From positions 1 through 37,206 of the forward strand of contig SLNQ01000168.1 in the NCBI GenBank assembly GCA_007132965.1: a stretch of DNA of 37,206 nucleotides. Direction: 5' to 3'. Under the pieces are notes generated by a model, which did no database searches, was not told the origin of the DNA, and worked only from the letters and a program-made list of their open reading frames with translations. Below, piece by piece: positions 1 to 7,593 of this stretch; within the stretch, counting starts at the first letter, position 1; every line of letters begins with the position of its first letter. The DNA comes from Gemmatimonadota bacterium. GTDB taxonomy: Bacteria; Gemmatimonadota; Gemmatimonadetes; Longimicrobiales; Gaopeijiaceae. Position numbers and translations under genes: made by a program.

Positions 1-131
1 ACCAGGGGAAAGGCCAGCCCGATGGCAGAGCCCACCAGGATCAAGACCATGGCCCAGGCGAGCAGGGTCCGGTAGGGACGCAGCCGCGGAGTCAGCCGGG
101 TGAGGAAGGCGTAGGGTCGAGTCTTGGCCAT
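1..131 (-). CDS. ABC transporter permease/ATP-binding protein (MsbA-like), N-terminal fragment truncated by window edge
   Basis: Minus strand from ATG at 131 reads MAKTRPYAFLTRLTPRLRPYRTLLAWAMVLILVGSAIGLAFPLV, open to the window edge; cytosolic N-terminus followed by TM1, typical of exporter ABC subunits. Not in the ORF track because no stop is present. Confidence 0.6.
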   Translation of the reverse strand, partial: MAKTRPYAFLTRLTPRLRPYRTLLAWAMVLILVGSAIGLAFPL

Positions 132-240
132 AGGGGAGAACGATGTGGGCTCGGGGCGCTCGCAGGGGGTAACATAGGGCCGGCCCCCCCTCCGCTCCAG
201 TAGGGTACCACCTCCGGGCACGGAGCCGTAGCTTGCCGGC

Positions 241-1227
241 ATGACTTCCGCCCCCACTCCCAGGCAGATCGCCCTGGCGTACGCCCAGGTTCTCCTGGCT
301 GGAACGCTCTGGGCTACCTCCGGCCCCCTCTCCATTGCCCTGTTCCGCATGGGGGTGCCCCCCACCAGCGTGGCCATCCTGCGACCGGGGACCGGAGTCC
401 TCTTTCTGGCCCTCTTCGTCGTCCTCCTCCGGCGGCGGCGCCGGGAGGCCGCCCGACGAGCCGGGGTGAAGCTCCCCCCGGTGACCCGGAATCTGGCCGG
501 CATGCTCCTGGTGGGCGGGCTCATCGTGGGAATCTTCCAACTGGCGTACCAGATGTCCACCGACGCGGTGGGAGTGCCCGCCACGGTGGCCCTCCTCTAC
601 CTGGCTCCCGCCATCGTGGTGGGAGCTTCGGTAGTGATCTTCCGCGAACGCCTGACCTTCTGGAAGGGGCTCCTGGCCGCCGTCTCGATCCTGGGGGTCT
701 GGCTCACCGTATTCGGCACCCGGGGGGTCGACGTGGACCTCACCCCCGTGGGGGTCGCCTGGGGCTGCGTCTGCGGGGTTACCTACGCCAGCTACACCAT
801 GTTCGGAAAGTGGTACGGAAAGACCCACGGCCCCCTCATCCCCCTCTTCTGGAGCACCGTGGGGGGTACGATCCTCCTGTTGGTGGCGTGGGGGGTCCGG
901 GGCGAGCCCATCGTACTCCCGCAGGGATGGCTGGCCTGGAGCACGGTCCTTCTCCTGGGGCTCCTCTCCATCGCGCTGGCGGCCCTCCTGCTGTTCAACG
1001 CCATGCGAACCCTGGAAGCGGGGCGAGCCTCCATCGGGACCACCATCGAACCGCTGATGGCCAGCCTCCTGGCCTGGGCCCTACTGGACCAGGTCCTCAC
1101 GCCCTGGGGGATGCTGGGGCTGGCGCTCCTCGTGATAGGGGTGGCCGGCGCATACGGACTGCGGGTACCCCACAAGCCTCAACCCGGGGAGCCCGACCCC
1201 CTCCCCGGCCGCCCGCTGGCCGGGTGA
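241..1227 (+). CDS. EamA/DMT family transporter
   Basis: About 10 hydrophobic segments in two EamA-like repeats; N-terminal AGTLWATSGPLS and C-terminal TTIEPLMASLLAWALLDQVLTPWGMLG motifs. Confidence 0.85.
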   Translation: MTSAPTPRQIALAYAQVLLAGTLWATSGPLSIALFRMGVPPTSVAILRPGTGVLFLALFVVLLRRRRREAARRAGVKLPPVTRNLAGMLLVGGLIVGIFQLAYQMSTDAVGVPATVALLYLAPAIVVGASVVIFRERLTFWKGLLAAVSILGVWLTVFGTRGVDVDLTPVGVAWGCVCGVTYASYTMFGKWYGKTHGPLIPLFWSTVGGTILLLVAWGVRGEPIVLPQGWLAWSTVLLLGLLSIALAALLLFNAMRTLEAGRASIGTTIEPLMASLLAWALLDQVLTPWGMLGLALLVIGVAGAYGLRVPHKPQPGEPDPLPGRPLAG

Positions 1228-1281
1228 GGGTCCGGACGATTCCAGCAGGCCCCGAAGGGCCGAGCCTCGTCCCGATCCGAC

Positions 1282-2109
1282 TCAGCTCCGGGGCACGAGG
1301 ATGACGGCCTCGGCGCCGCCGCCCTCCCGGTTCCCCACTCGCAGGTGCATGCCCCGTGCCTCCAGGACCCGCCGGGCGTAGGGAAGTCCCATTCCCACGG
1401 CGTCGGAATCGGTGGTCCAGAACGGATCGAAGGCCTTCTCCAGCGCCTCTGCGGAAAAGCCCGGGCCGCGGTCGATGATCCGCACCCGGATGCCCTCCTC
1501 CGAGCCCTCCGTCTCCACCTCCACGGTCTTTCCCTCTCCGAATCGGCCCGCGTTGGCCAGCACGAGGAAGAGGGCGTCCTTGAAGGCCTCCGGATGCACC
1601 GTCGCCGGAAGGCTCGACGCGCTGAACCGGAGCTTGACGGGCACGTCGGTCTCCTGGATATAGTCACGAACCACGGCGTGGATCAGATCGGGCAGGTTCT
1701 CCCGGCTGGCCTCCTCCTCGGGAGGTTCGCCGGCGTAGAACTCCAGGTCTTCCAGGGCGTCCACCACATCCCGGGCTGCGGCCGGAAGCTGGTCGTCTCG
1801 GCCCAGCGCCCTCCGGAGCGGCCGAATCGCGGCGCCCCGGAGGTATCGGACCAGACCCTGGATGGCCCGGTCCGCCGGATCCTCCTCCGGCTCCGCGCCC
1901 CGGGGGCGCCACCCCTGGGCCAGAGCACTGCGGACGCGCTGAATCTCGGGTGGGTCGCCGGCGACCTTTTCCGGCACCTCTCCCTCCCGTTCCAGATCCC
2001 TGGCCAGACGGTCAAGCGCACCCGCGTGGGGTTTCTCCGATCGCTTCAGCAAGAGAACTGCGACGGCCACGGCCAGCGCCGCCACCAGGATCCAGGCGAC
2101 TATCTCCAT
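1282..2109 (-). CDS. Membrane-anchored HATPase_c (histidine-kinase-like) protein
   Basis: N-terminal TM (MEIVAWILVAALAVAVAVLL), C-terminal N box (LVLANAG), G1 (DRGPGF), F box (FDPFWTT) and G2 (GMGLPYARR). Confidence 0.8.
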   Translation of the reverse strand: MEIVAWILVAALAVAVAVLLLKRSEKPHAGALDRLARDLEREGEVPEKVAGDPPEIQRVRSALAQGWRPRGAEPEEDPADRAIQGLVRYLRGAAIRPLRRALGRDDQLPAAARDVVDALEDLEFYAGEPPEEEASRENLPDLIHAVVRDYIQETDVPVKLRFSASSLPATVHPEAFKDALFLVLANAGRFGEGKTVEVETEGSEEGIRVRIIDRGPGFSAEALEKAFDPFWTTDSDAVGMGLPYARRVLEARGMHLRVGNREGGGAEAVILVPRS

Positions 2110-2234
2110 ACGGGGACTCCTGAACATTCGATGTATAGGGGCGAGCCCTCGTAGAGGCCTCGCTCGGACTCAACGCCAGTCACGATCATGGTGGGCCGGA
2201 CGCTCCGGGGCAATGCACGGATCCCCATGGCGGC

Positions 2235-2252
2235 CCCGGGAGCGCTCCCGGG
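2235..2252. repeat. 18-bp perfect palindrome in divergent intergenic region
   Basis: CCCGGGAGCGCTCCCGGG between divergently oriented genes (1282-2109 minus and 2430-2990 plus). Confidence 0.7.
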
Positions 2253-2429
2253 AGCGGCCCCGGAGGTGTCCCCCGCCACCCGGAGCTCATGCGCCGGCTT
2301 GCCGGGGAGGCAGTCCCCTCCTATGGTCCTGCTGCCAACGTGGGTGGCGGGCCTCCCGGTGACAGGGCTCCGCCGAACGCTGCACTCCGGCAACCGCCGG
2401 ACGGTGTCCCTCCGCAATCCAGCCCTTCC

Positions 2430-2990
2430 ATGTCCGATTCGCCGTCACATGACGCCGGCAGCCGCGCCGGCCCCCAGCCTCCGCCGCTGCTCCGACAACT
2501 CGAGTGGCTCCTGAAGGAGAGCGCCGACGCGGCCAACCCAACGGCCAAGGAGATCCGCTCGCTCCTTGACGACGTGAAGACGGTGGCGGTCGTCGGCCTC
2601 TCCCGGGACCCGCTGAAAGCGGCTCGCCGAGTGCCCTCCTACCTGGCGGCGAAGGGCTACCACGTGATCCCGGTGAACCCCAACGCCGACTCCATCCTGG
2701 GCCAGCCGGCCCGGGACACCCTGGACGAGGTGACCGACGAAGTGGACCTGGTGCTCCTCTTCAGGCCGTCCGACGAAGCCGGGGACTTCGTGGAGACGGC
2801 GGCGGCCCGTGACGAGCGGCCCGCCATCTGGCTGCAGGAGGGGATCATGGCGCCCGAGGCCGCGGCGGCGGCTCGGGACGCGGGTCTCACGGTGGTGCAG
2901 GACCTCTGTATTTTCAAGGCTCACCGCTCCCTTCCCCGCAACCAACCCCGTAGGCCGGCCACCCTGCCAGATCTGGCGGCGAGGGAGTGA
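2430..2990 (+). CDS. CoA-binding domain protein (YccU-like)
   Basis: VKTVAVVGLSRDPLKAARRVPSYLAAKGYHVIPVNPN...DLVLLFRPSDEA...AIWLQEGI; start set at 2430 because the upstream extension is low-complexity and atypical. Confidence 0.85.
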   Translation: MSDSPSHDAGSRAGPQPPPLLRQLEWLLKESADAANPTAKEIRSLLDDVKTVAVVGLSRDPLKAARRVPSYLAAKGYHVIPVNPNADSILGQPARDTLDEVTDEVDLVLLFRPSDEAGDFVETAAARDERPAIWLQEGIMAPEAAAAARDAGLTVVQDLCIFKAHRSLPRNQPRRPATLPDLAARE

Positions 2991-3024
2991 CCCCCTCACC
3001 TTCGCGGCTCAGGCGCCGTTTTGA

Positions 3025-3477
3025 TCAGAGCTCCTGAGCCACCTTGGCGGCGTGTCCCTTGGGCCGAACCCGGCGCCAGGCCTTCTCCACCTGCCCCTCC
3101 TCGTCGATGAGAAAGGTACTTCGCTCCACGCCCCAGAACTTGTTTCCAAACATGGACTTCTCCTTCCAGACCCCGTATGCCTCCGATACGGCATGGTCTT
3201 CGTCAGCCAGGAGCGGAAAGTTCAGGTCGTATTTTTCCTTGAACTCACGGTGCGACTCCACCGGATCCGGCGAGACCCCCAGGACGACCACCGTGTCGTG
3301 GTCCAGCTCGGGCATCAGGTCGCGAAACTCGCAGGCTTCCGTGGTACAGCCGGGTGTATCGTCCCTGGGGTAGAAGTAGAGGATGACCTTGCGACCCCTG
3401 AGGTCGCTCAGAGACACGGTGTCACCGTCGTCTGCGGAAAGCTCGAAGTCGGGGGCTGGGTCGCCTTCGTTCAGCAT
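3025..3477 (-). CDS. bcp: Peroxiredoxin (thioredoxin-dependent thiol peroxidase, BCP/PrxQ type)
   Basis: LNEGDPAPDFELSADDGDTVSLSDLRGRKVILYFYPRDDTPGCTTEACEFRD, with peroxidatic Cys and PrxQ-type second Cys. Confidence 0.93.
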   Translation of the reverse strand: MLNEGDPAPDFELSADDGDTVSLSDLRGRKVILYFYPRDDTPGCTTEACEFRDLMPELDHDTVVVLGVSPDPVESHREFKEKYDLNFPLLADEDHAVSEAYGVWKEKSMFGNKFWGVERSTFLIDEEGQVEKAWRRVRPKGHAAKVAQEL

Positions 3478-3520
3478 GGGTCGGGCTGTGCTCCTGTTGC
3501 TTGGTGTGGATGGGGATGGG

Positions 3521-3542
3521 GGGACGCCGGCACCGGCGTCCC
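3521..3542 (-). terminator. Strong GC hairpin between two minus-strand genes (possible terminator or processing site)
   Basis: Perfect inverted repeat GGGACGCCGG-CA-CCGGCGTCCC, downstream of the 3602-4315 gene and upstream of bcp; no clear U-tract. Confidence 0.4.
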
Positions 3543-3601
3543 GGACGGCTGACGGCCTACCCCTGACGGGAGGCGCGAGTTCACGGCGTCGGGCCGGTCG
3601 G

Positions 3602-4315
3602 CTATTCCTGGAGCATCCACCGGCAGCGGTCGTCCCCGCCGGACAGGCAGTGGGTGTGGACCAGCCGGTCAGGCTCCGCTCCGACCCTGGCCATCTCGGC
3701 CCGCGCCAACCCGGTGACGATCCCGCAAGCGTCGCCTCCCGGATCCCCCTGGATCAGGAGGTCGTCGACACCCTCCATGACGAGGGGCGACCCCGAGGCA
3801 TTCACCAACTGGCGTCCCATCAGGTAGCGAAGTCGTTGTCCGATCCTCCGACGGGCCAGGGCGTGGGCCAGTCGCCGGGGCAGAATGCGGCGCCAGCCCG
3901 GACGGGTGGAACCCCCGTGAAGCTCGGCGCCCACTGTGAGGAAGACCTCATCGGAGTCCGGCCGCCGAGTCACCAGGCGGATGAGATCCACCACCTCCCG
4001 GTCGGTAATCCGACGGCGGCGGCGCACGTCGTCCCGATATCTCCGGATCTGCGCCTCCACCGCCTCCGACAGACCCAGGCGGCGGGGCAGGGTGACGCTC
4101 ACGTTCTCGTCGTCCAGGATCTCTGCCGGCAGATCCCGGTTCTTCAGGGTCTGCAGGAGAGTGAGGGCCACCCGTGAGTGGACTCGCCTCCGAGCGTTGG
4201 TGGGGGCTGGGTCGGACGAACCGGAGTCGCTGGCAGGCACGAGAGCCGAGGGTGGAGGTTGCAGATCATCGCCGGCGCAGGATATCGTCACCGGGAGGGA
4301 GTAATGTCGATGCAC
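3602..4315 (-). CDS. Uncharacterised protein with V4R/4VR-like C-terminal motif
   Basis: C-terminus GIVTGLARAEMARVGAEPDRLVHTHCLSGGDDRCRWMLQE resembles the His/Cys endings of V4R-type regulatory domains; start uncertain. Confidence 0.5.
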   Translation of the reverse strand: MHRHYSLPVTISCAGDDLQPPPSALVPASDSGSSDPAPTNARRRVHSRVALTLLQTLKNRDLPAEILDDENVSVTLPRRLGLSEAVEAQIRRYRDDVRRRRRITDREVVDLIRLVTRRPDSDEVFLTVGAELHGGSTRPGWRRILPRRLAHALARRRIGQRLRYLMGRQLVNASGSPLVMEGVDDLLIQGDPGGDACGIVTGLARAEMARVGAEPDRLVHTHCLSGGDDRCRWMLQE

Positions 4316-4392
4316 GGACCCGGTTCGGCAACGATTGCCTGATCACCGGGAACGTTCCTCGCCCACCGATCCGACCGAAACCTGCCCCGCTC

Positions 4393-5529
4393 ATGCGACG
4401 ATACCCCGCCTTCGATCCACCGGAATACGTAGACTGGTCTCCCGATCCGGAGGTCATGGAAGCCTACGAGCGCACCCTGTCGGCCGAGCCCGGTCGGGCC
4501 GAGGTGGTCCGGGCCCTCTCCGCCCATCGCCTCGTCGAGGTCTACCGCGACCTCCTGCGTACTCGACTCCTGGACATCGGCCTGAAGCGGTGGGTCCGGC
4601 AGGGAATCATCTCCAAGGCCTGGCTCGGCACCGGTGAGGAGGCGGTGACGGTGGGCAATGTCCAGGCCCTGGATCGCAGGCGAGACGTGGTCTGCCCCAT
4701 GATCCGCAACGCCGGCGCCTGCCACATGATGGGGATGCCCCTCGTCGATCTCTTCCGTGGGTACCTGGCCACACCGGACTCCCCCTCCGGGGGACGGGAC
4801 CTGCATGTGGGCGATCCCTCGAAAGGGGTCATCCAGCCCATCAGTCACATGGGCACCAACGTCCCGGTGATGGCAGGCATCGCCTTGGCCTTTCGCCAGC
4901 GAAAGGAGCCCGGCGTGGCCCTCACCTGGATCGGGGACGGCGCCACCAAGACAGGCGAATGCCACGAGGGCCTGAACTTTGCAGCCGTCCAGGACCTGCC
5001 GGTGGTCTTCGTGCTCCAGGACAACCAGGTGGCCCTGGGCACCCGGGCCGACCAGCACGGGATCGGGGAGCTGGACCGGTGGGGCGACATGTACGGCGTC
5101 CCCACCTGGCTCACCGACGGGAATAATGTGCTGGACGTCCTGGCGGCCACCCACCTGGCAGCCGAGCGGTGCAGGGAGGGAGCCGGACCGACCCTCATCG
5201 TGGCCCGCACCTTCCGGATGGGAGGACACGCCACCCACGACGAGAGGGAGGCCCGGCGTACCTTCCCCGACGAGCTCTTCCGTCACTGGGGTCGGCGCGA
5301 TCCGGTGGGTCTCTACGAGGCCTGGCTCCTGCGTCGGGGCATCGACGAGGAGCGGCTGGCCACGGTGGAAGAGGAGGTCACCGCCGAGGTGGAGGCTGCG
5401 GCGGACGAGGCAGCGGACTCGAGGGACCTGAAGGTAGATCCAACGGCGGCCCAGTACCCGGGATACTCCCATGGCCCGGTGCCGGAGACCATCCGGAATC
5501 GTCCGGTCCGACCAGCCAACGGCCCTTGA
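4393..5529 (+). CDS. Thiamine-diphosphate-dependent dehydrogenase E1 alpha subunit (pyruvate/branched-chain 2-oxoacid dehydrogenase type)
   Basis: TPP-binding GDGATKTGECHEGLNFAAVQDLPVVFVLQDNQVALGT, ISHMGTNVPVMAGIALAFR, FRMGGHATHDE. Confidence 0.88.
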   Translation: MRRYPAFDPPEYVDWSPDPEVMEAYERTLSAEPGRAEVVRALSAHRLVEVYRDLLRTRLLDIGLKRWVRQGIISKAWLGTGEEAVTVGNVQALDRRRDVVCPMIRNAGACHMMGMPLVDLFRGYLATPDSPSGGRDLHVGDPSKGVIQPISHMGTNVPVMAGIALAFRQRKEPGVALTWIGDGATKTGECHEGLNFAAVQDLPVVFVLQDNQVALGTRADQHGIGELDRWGDMYGVPTWLTDGNNVLDVLAATHLAAERCREGAGPTLIVARTFRMGGHATHDEREARRTFPDELFRHWGRRDPVGLYEAWLLRRGIDEERLATVEEEVTAEVEAAADEAADSRDLKVDPTAAQYPGYSHGPVPETIRNRPVRPANGP

Positions 5530-5554
5530 AGCTCGAACCGAGTCCTGATAGATT
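5526..5554 (+). promoter_or_regulatory. Candidate sigma70-type promoter for ECF sigma gene
   Basis: TTGAAG (5526-5531), N17, TAGATT (5549-5554); the -35 contains the TGA stop of the preceding gene. Confidence 0.45.
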
Positions 5555-5613
5555 TGAGGCCGAAAGAACGACTCTCGAGACGACTCCCCTCTCGGGAAGA
5601 GGAAGTTGCGATC

Positions 5614-5645
5614 AAGGGCGCATCGCCTTTTCGGCACGCGCCCTT
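5614..5645 (+). promoter_or_regulatory. Hairpin in the 5' region of the ECF sigma gene
   Basis: AAGGGCGC (5614-5621) and GCGCCCTT (5638-5645), 16-nt loop. Confidence 0.4.
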
Positions 5646-5701
5646 TCGTGTCTCTCCCATTCGCCTGAGGCTCAACTCGCAACCAAGGGGTGAGCAGGCA
5701 T

Positions 5702-6349
5702 ATGTCCAGGAGCAGTTCAGCACGATCCGACGACCAACAGCCACAGACGGCGCCCTCGCAAGAGGTTCCGCTCTCTGAGCTGAGTGACGAGGAGCTGGTC
5801 ACCGCCCACCTGGGCGGTCGCCCTGGCGCGTTCCAGGAGCTCTTCGACCGATATCGGGACCGACTGGTCCACTTCATCACCAGAAAGACCGGCGACTCGG
5901 ACCGGGCCCAGGACCTGGTCCAGGAGGCCTTCATCCGGGTCACCCGGCACCTGCACCGGTTCGACACCAGCAAGAAGTTTTCGACCTGGGTCTACACCAT
6001 TGCGTCAAACCTTTCGAAGAACGAGCTCCGGAACCGGTCCCGGAGTCCGCTGGTGCTCTTCCAGAAGCTCACCAGCAACTGGGACGAGGACCACCGGCCC
6101 CTGCAGTTTGAGGACCTGACCATGCGTCCGGACGACCTCTACCGGAAGCGCTTCTTGCGCCGCCTGGTCGAGGACACAGTGGAAGAGCTGCCGGAACACC
6201 ACCGGCTGGTCTTCCGCCTCCGGGAGCTGGAGGGTAAGAGCTACGAGGAGATCGCCGAGATCACCGGCGTGAACCTCGGTACGGTCAAGAGCCGGCTCCA
6301 CCGCGCCCGGAACTCCTTTGCTCAGCGGATCGAACATTCCCTGAACTAA
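5702..6349 (+). CDS. RNA polymerase sigma factor, ECF/sigma-70 family
   Basis: Region 2 (FQELFDRYRDRLVHFITRKTGDSDRAQDLVQEAFIRVTRHLHRFDTSKKFSTWVYTIASN) and region 4 (LPEHHRLVFRLRELEGKSYEEIAEITGVNLGTVKSRLHRARNSF); SD-like GGGGTGA upstream of ATG 5702. Confidence 0.93.
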   Translation: MSRSSSARSDDQQPQTAPSQEVPLSELSDEELVTAHLGGRPGAFQELFDRYRDRLVHFITRKTGDSDRAQDLVQEAFIRVTRHLHRFDTSKKFSTWVYTIASNLSKNELRNRSRSPLVLFQKLTSNWDEDHRPLQFEDLTMRPDDLYRKRFLRRLVEDTVEELPEHHRLVFRLRELEGKSYEEIAEITGVNLGTVKSRLHRARNSFAQRIEHSLN

Positions 6350-6414
6350 GAGCGGGTGCCGCGGCGAGATCCGGTCTCCGGACTGGAACCCCGCATCGGT
6401 CCAGAGTAAGTTTC

Positions 6415-6457
6415 AGCGGCGGGCTCCCTGCGGAGTCCGCCGCTTCGTGTTTCTTCC
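6415..6457 (+). terminator. Rho-independent-like terminator downstream of the ECF sigma gene
   Basis: Stem AGCGGCGGGCTCC (6415-6427), loop CTGC, GGAGTCCGCCGCT (6432-6444), 13 bp with one G-U pair, followed by TCGTGTTTCTTCC. Confidence 0.6.
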
Positions 6458-6480
6458 CCCCGGACCAGGCCCGGAGCCAC

Positions 6481-7131
6481 ATGTTCGACAACCTACGAGA
6501 TGCTTTTCGCCAGGCCGTGGAAAACTTTCGGACCGAGCTGAACCGGGACCAGGTCCCGGAGGCGGCCGATCGCCTGCTGAAGGCCATGGAGGGGGAGCTG
6601 GGCCAGGCCCGGGCAGAACTGAAGCGCCTGGCCAGCGAGGTGGAAGAAACCCGAAAGAAGGCCTCCGAAGAGGAGGAACAGGCCCGCACCTGCCTGCGGC
6701 GTGAAGAGATGGCCCGGCGGATCGGGGACACCGAAACGGCCGACCTCGCTCGCTCCTACGCCGAGCGTCACCTTAAGCGCAAGGACGTCCTGAACCAGAA
6801 GGCGGAGGTCCTGGAGCGGGAGCTGGGCGTCCAGCGAGGCGAGGTGGCTGAGATGACCGAGCGCATGAAGGAAGCCCGCCTCCAGCGGGATGCGCTGACG
6901 GCGTCGGCGGGAAGGACCTCGGCGCGCCAACGTCTGGGCGAGGCCGACGACCTCTTCCAGGAAATGGACCGGATGGCCGAACGCATCCAGGACCTTGAGG
7001 GCCGGGCCGACGCCGCTCGGGAGCTGGGCGAGATGGACCTGGACGGCCAGACCGGTACCCCCACCCCGCCCACCGACGAGGAGATGGAGGCCCGACTGGA
7101 GGCGCTGAAGCGGCGAATGGGCAACAAGTGA
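6481..7131 (+). CDS. PspA/IM30-like coiled-coil protein
   Basis: MFDNLRDAFRQAVENFRTELNRDQVPEAADRLLKAMEGELGQARAELKRLASEVEETRKKA; almost entirely charged helical coiled coil. Confidence 0.55.
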   Translation: MFDNLRDAFRQAVENFRTELNRDQVPEAADRLLKAMEGELGQARAELKRLASEVEETRKKASEEEEQARTCLRREEMARRIGDTETADLARSYAERHLKRKDVLNQKAEVLERELGVQRGEVAEMTERMKEARLQRDALTASAGRTSARQRLGEADDLFQEMDRMAERIQDLEGRADAARELGEMDLDGQTGTPTPPTDEEMEARLEALKRRMGNK

Positions 7132-7311
7132 CTCGAAGTCTGATCGGTCCCCGCCGTGGGCCGGGTCCCGGATCCGGGGTGGCAGAAGCGGGCTGCCTGC
7201 AGTAGGTTTTCTGGCCGTGCGGGACGCCGGCGATGCAGGAGTGTTCGTCTACGAAGCCAACGATCCGAGCGGGTGCGGACCGCCCCGTTCGACTCAGCAG
7301 ACGGGTTGACT

Positions 7312-7590
7312 ATGGAAAACTGGATCGGAGTCGGGGTCTGGATCGTCGTGGGGGCCCTGGTGGGCCTGTCCATGAAGATCTTCGTGAAGCGACCGGAAGA
7401 ACAGGCCGGACACACCTTGATCCTGGCACTCTTCGGTTCCTTTGGCGCCGTGGTGGGAGGTATGCTCGGCGTGGGGCTCTTCCACTTCGACCATCCGGCG
7501 GCCCTGAGCCTCGGCGGAATCGCCGGCGCCGTGGTCCTGGCAGCTATCATGACCTGGACCTACCGGTGGGGAATCCGGACCATGATCTGA
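7312..7590 (+). CDS. Small polytopic membrane protein (YeaQ/YmgE/GlsB-like topology)
   Basis: MENWIGVGVWIVVGALVGLSMKIFVKRPEEQAGHTLILALFGSFGAVVGGMLGVGLFHF...; Gly-rich TM segments. Start at internal ATG 7312. Confidence 0.6.
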   Translation: MENWIGVGVWIVVGALVGLSMKIFVKRPEEQAGHTLILALFGSFGAVVGGMLGVGLFHFDHPAALSLGGIAGAVVLAAIMTWTYRWGIRTMI

Positions 7591-7593
7591 CGC

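Noticed and set aside
4288-5973. 561-aa antisense ORF opposite the E1alpha gene
   Set aside because: High-GC antisense artefact: no recognisable domain, His/Pro/Gly-rich composition, and the sense strand encodes a clear TPP enzyme.
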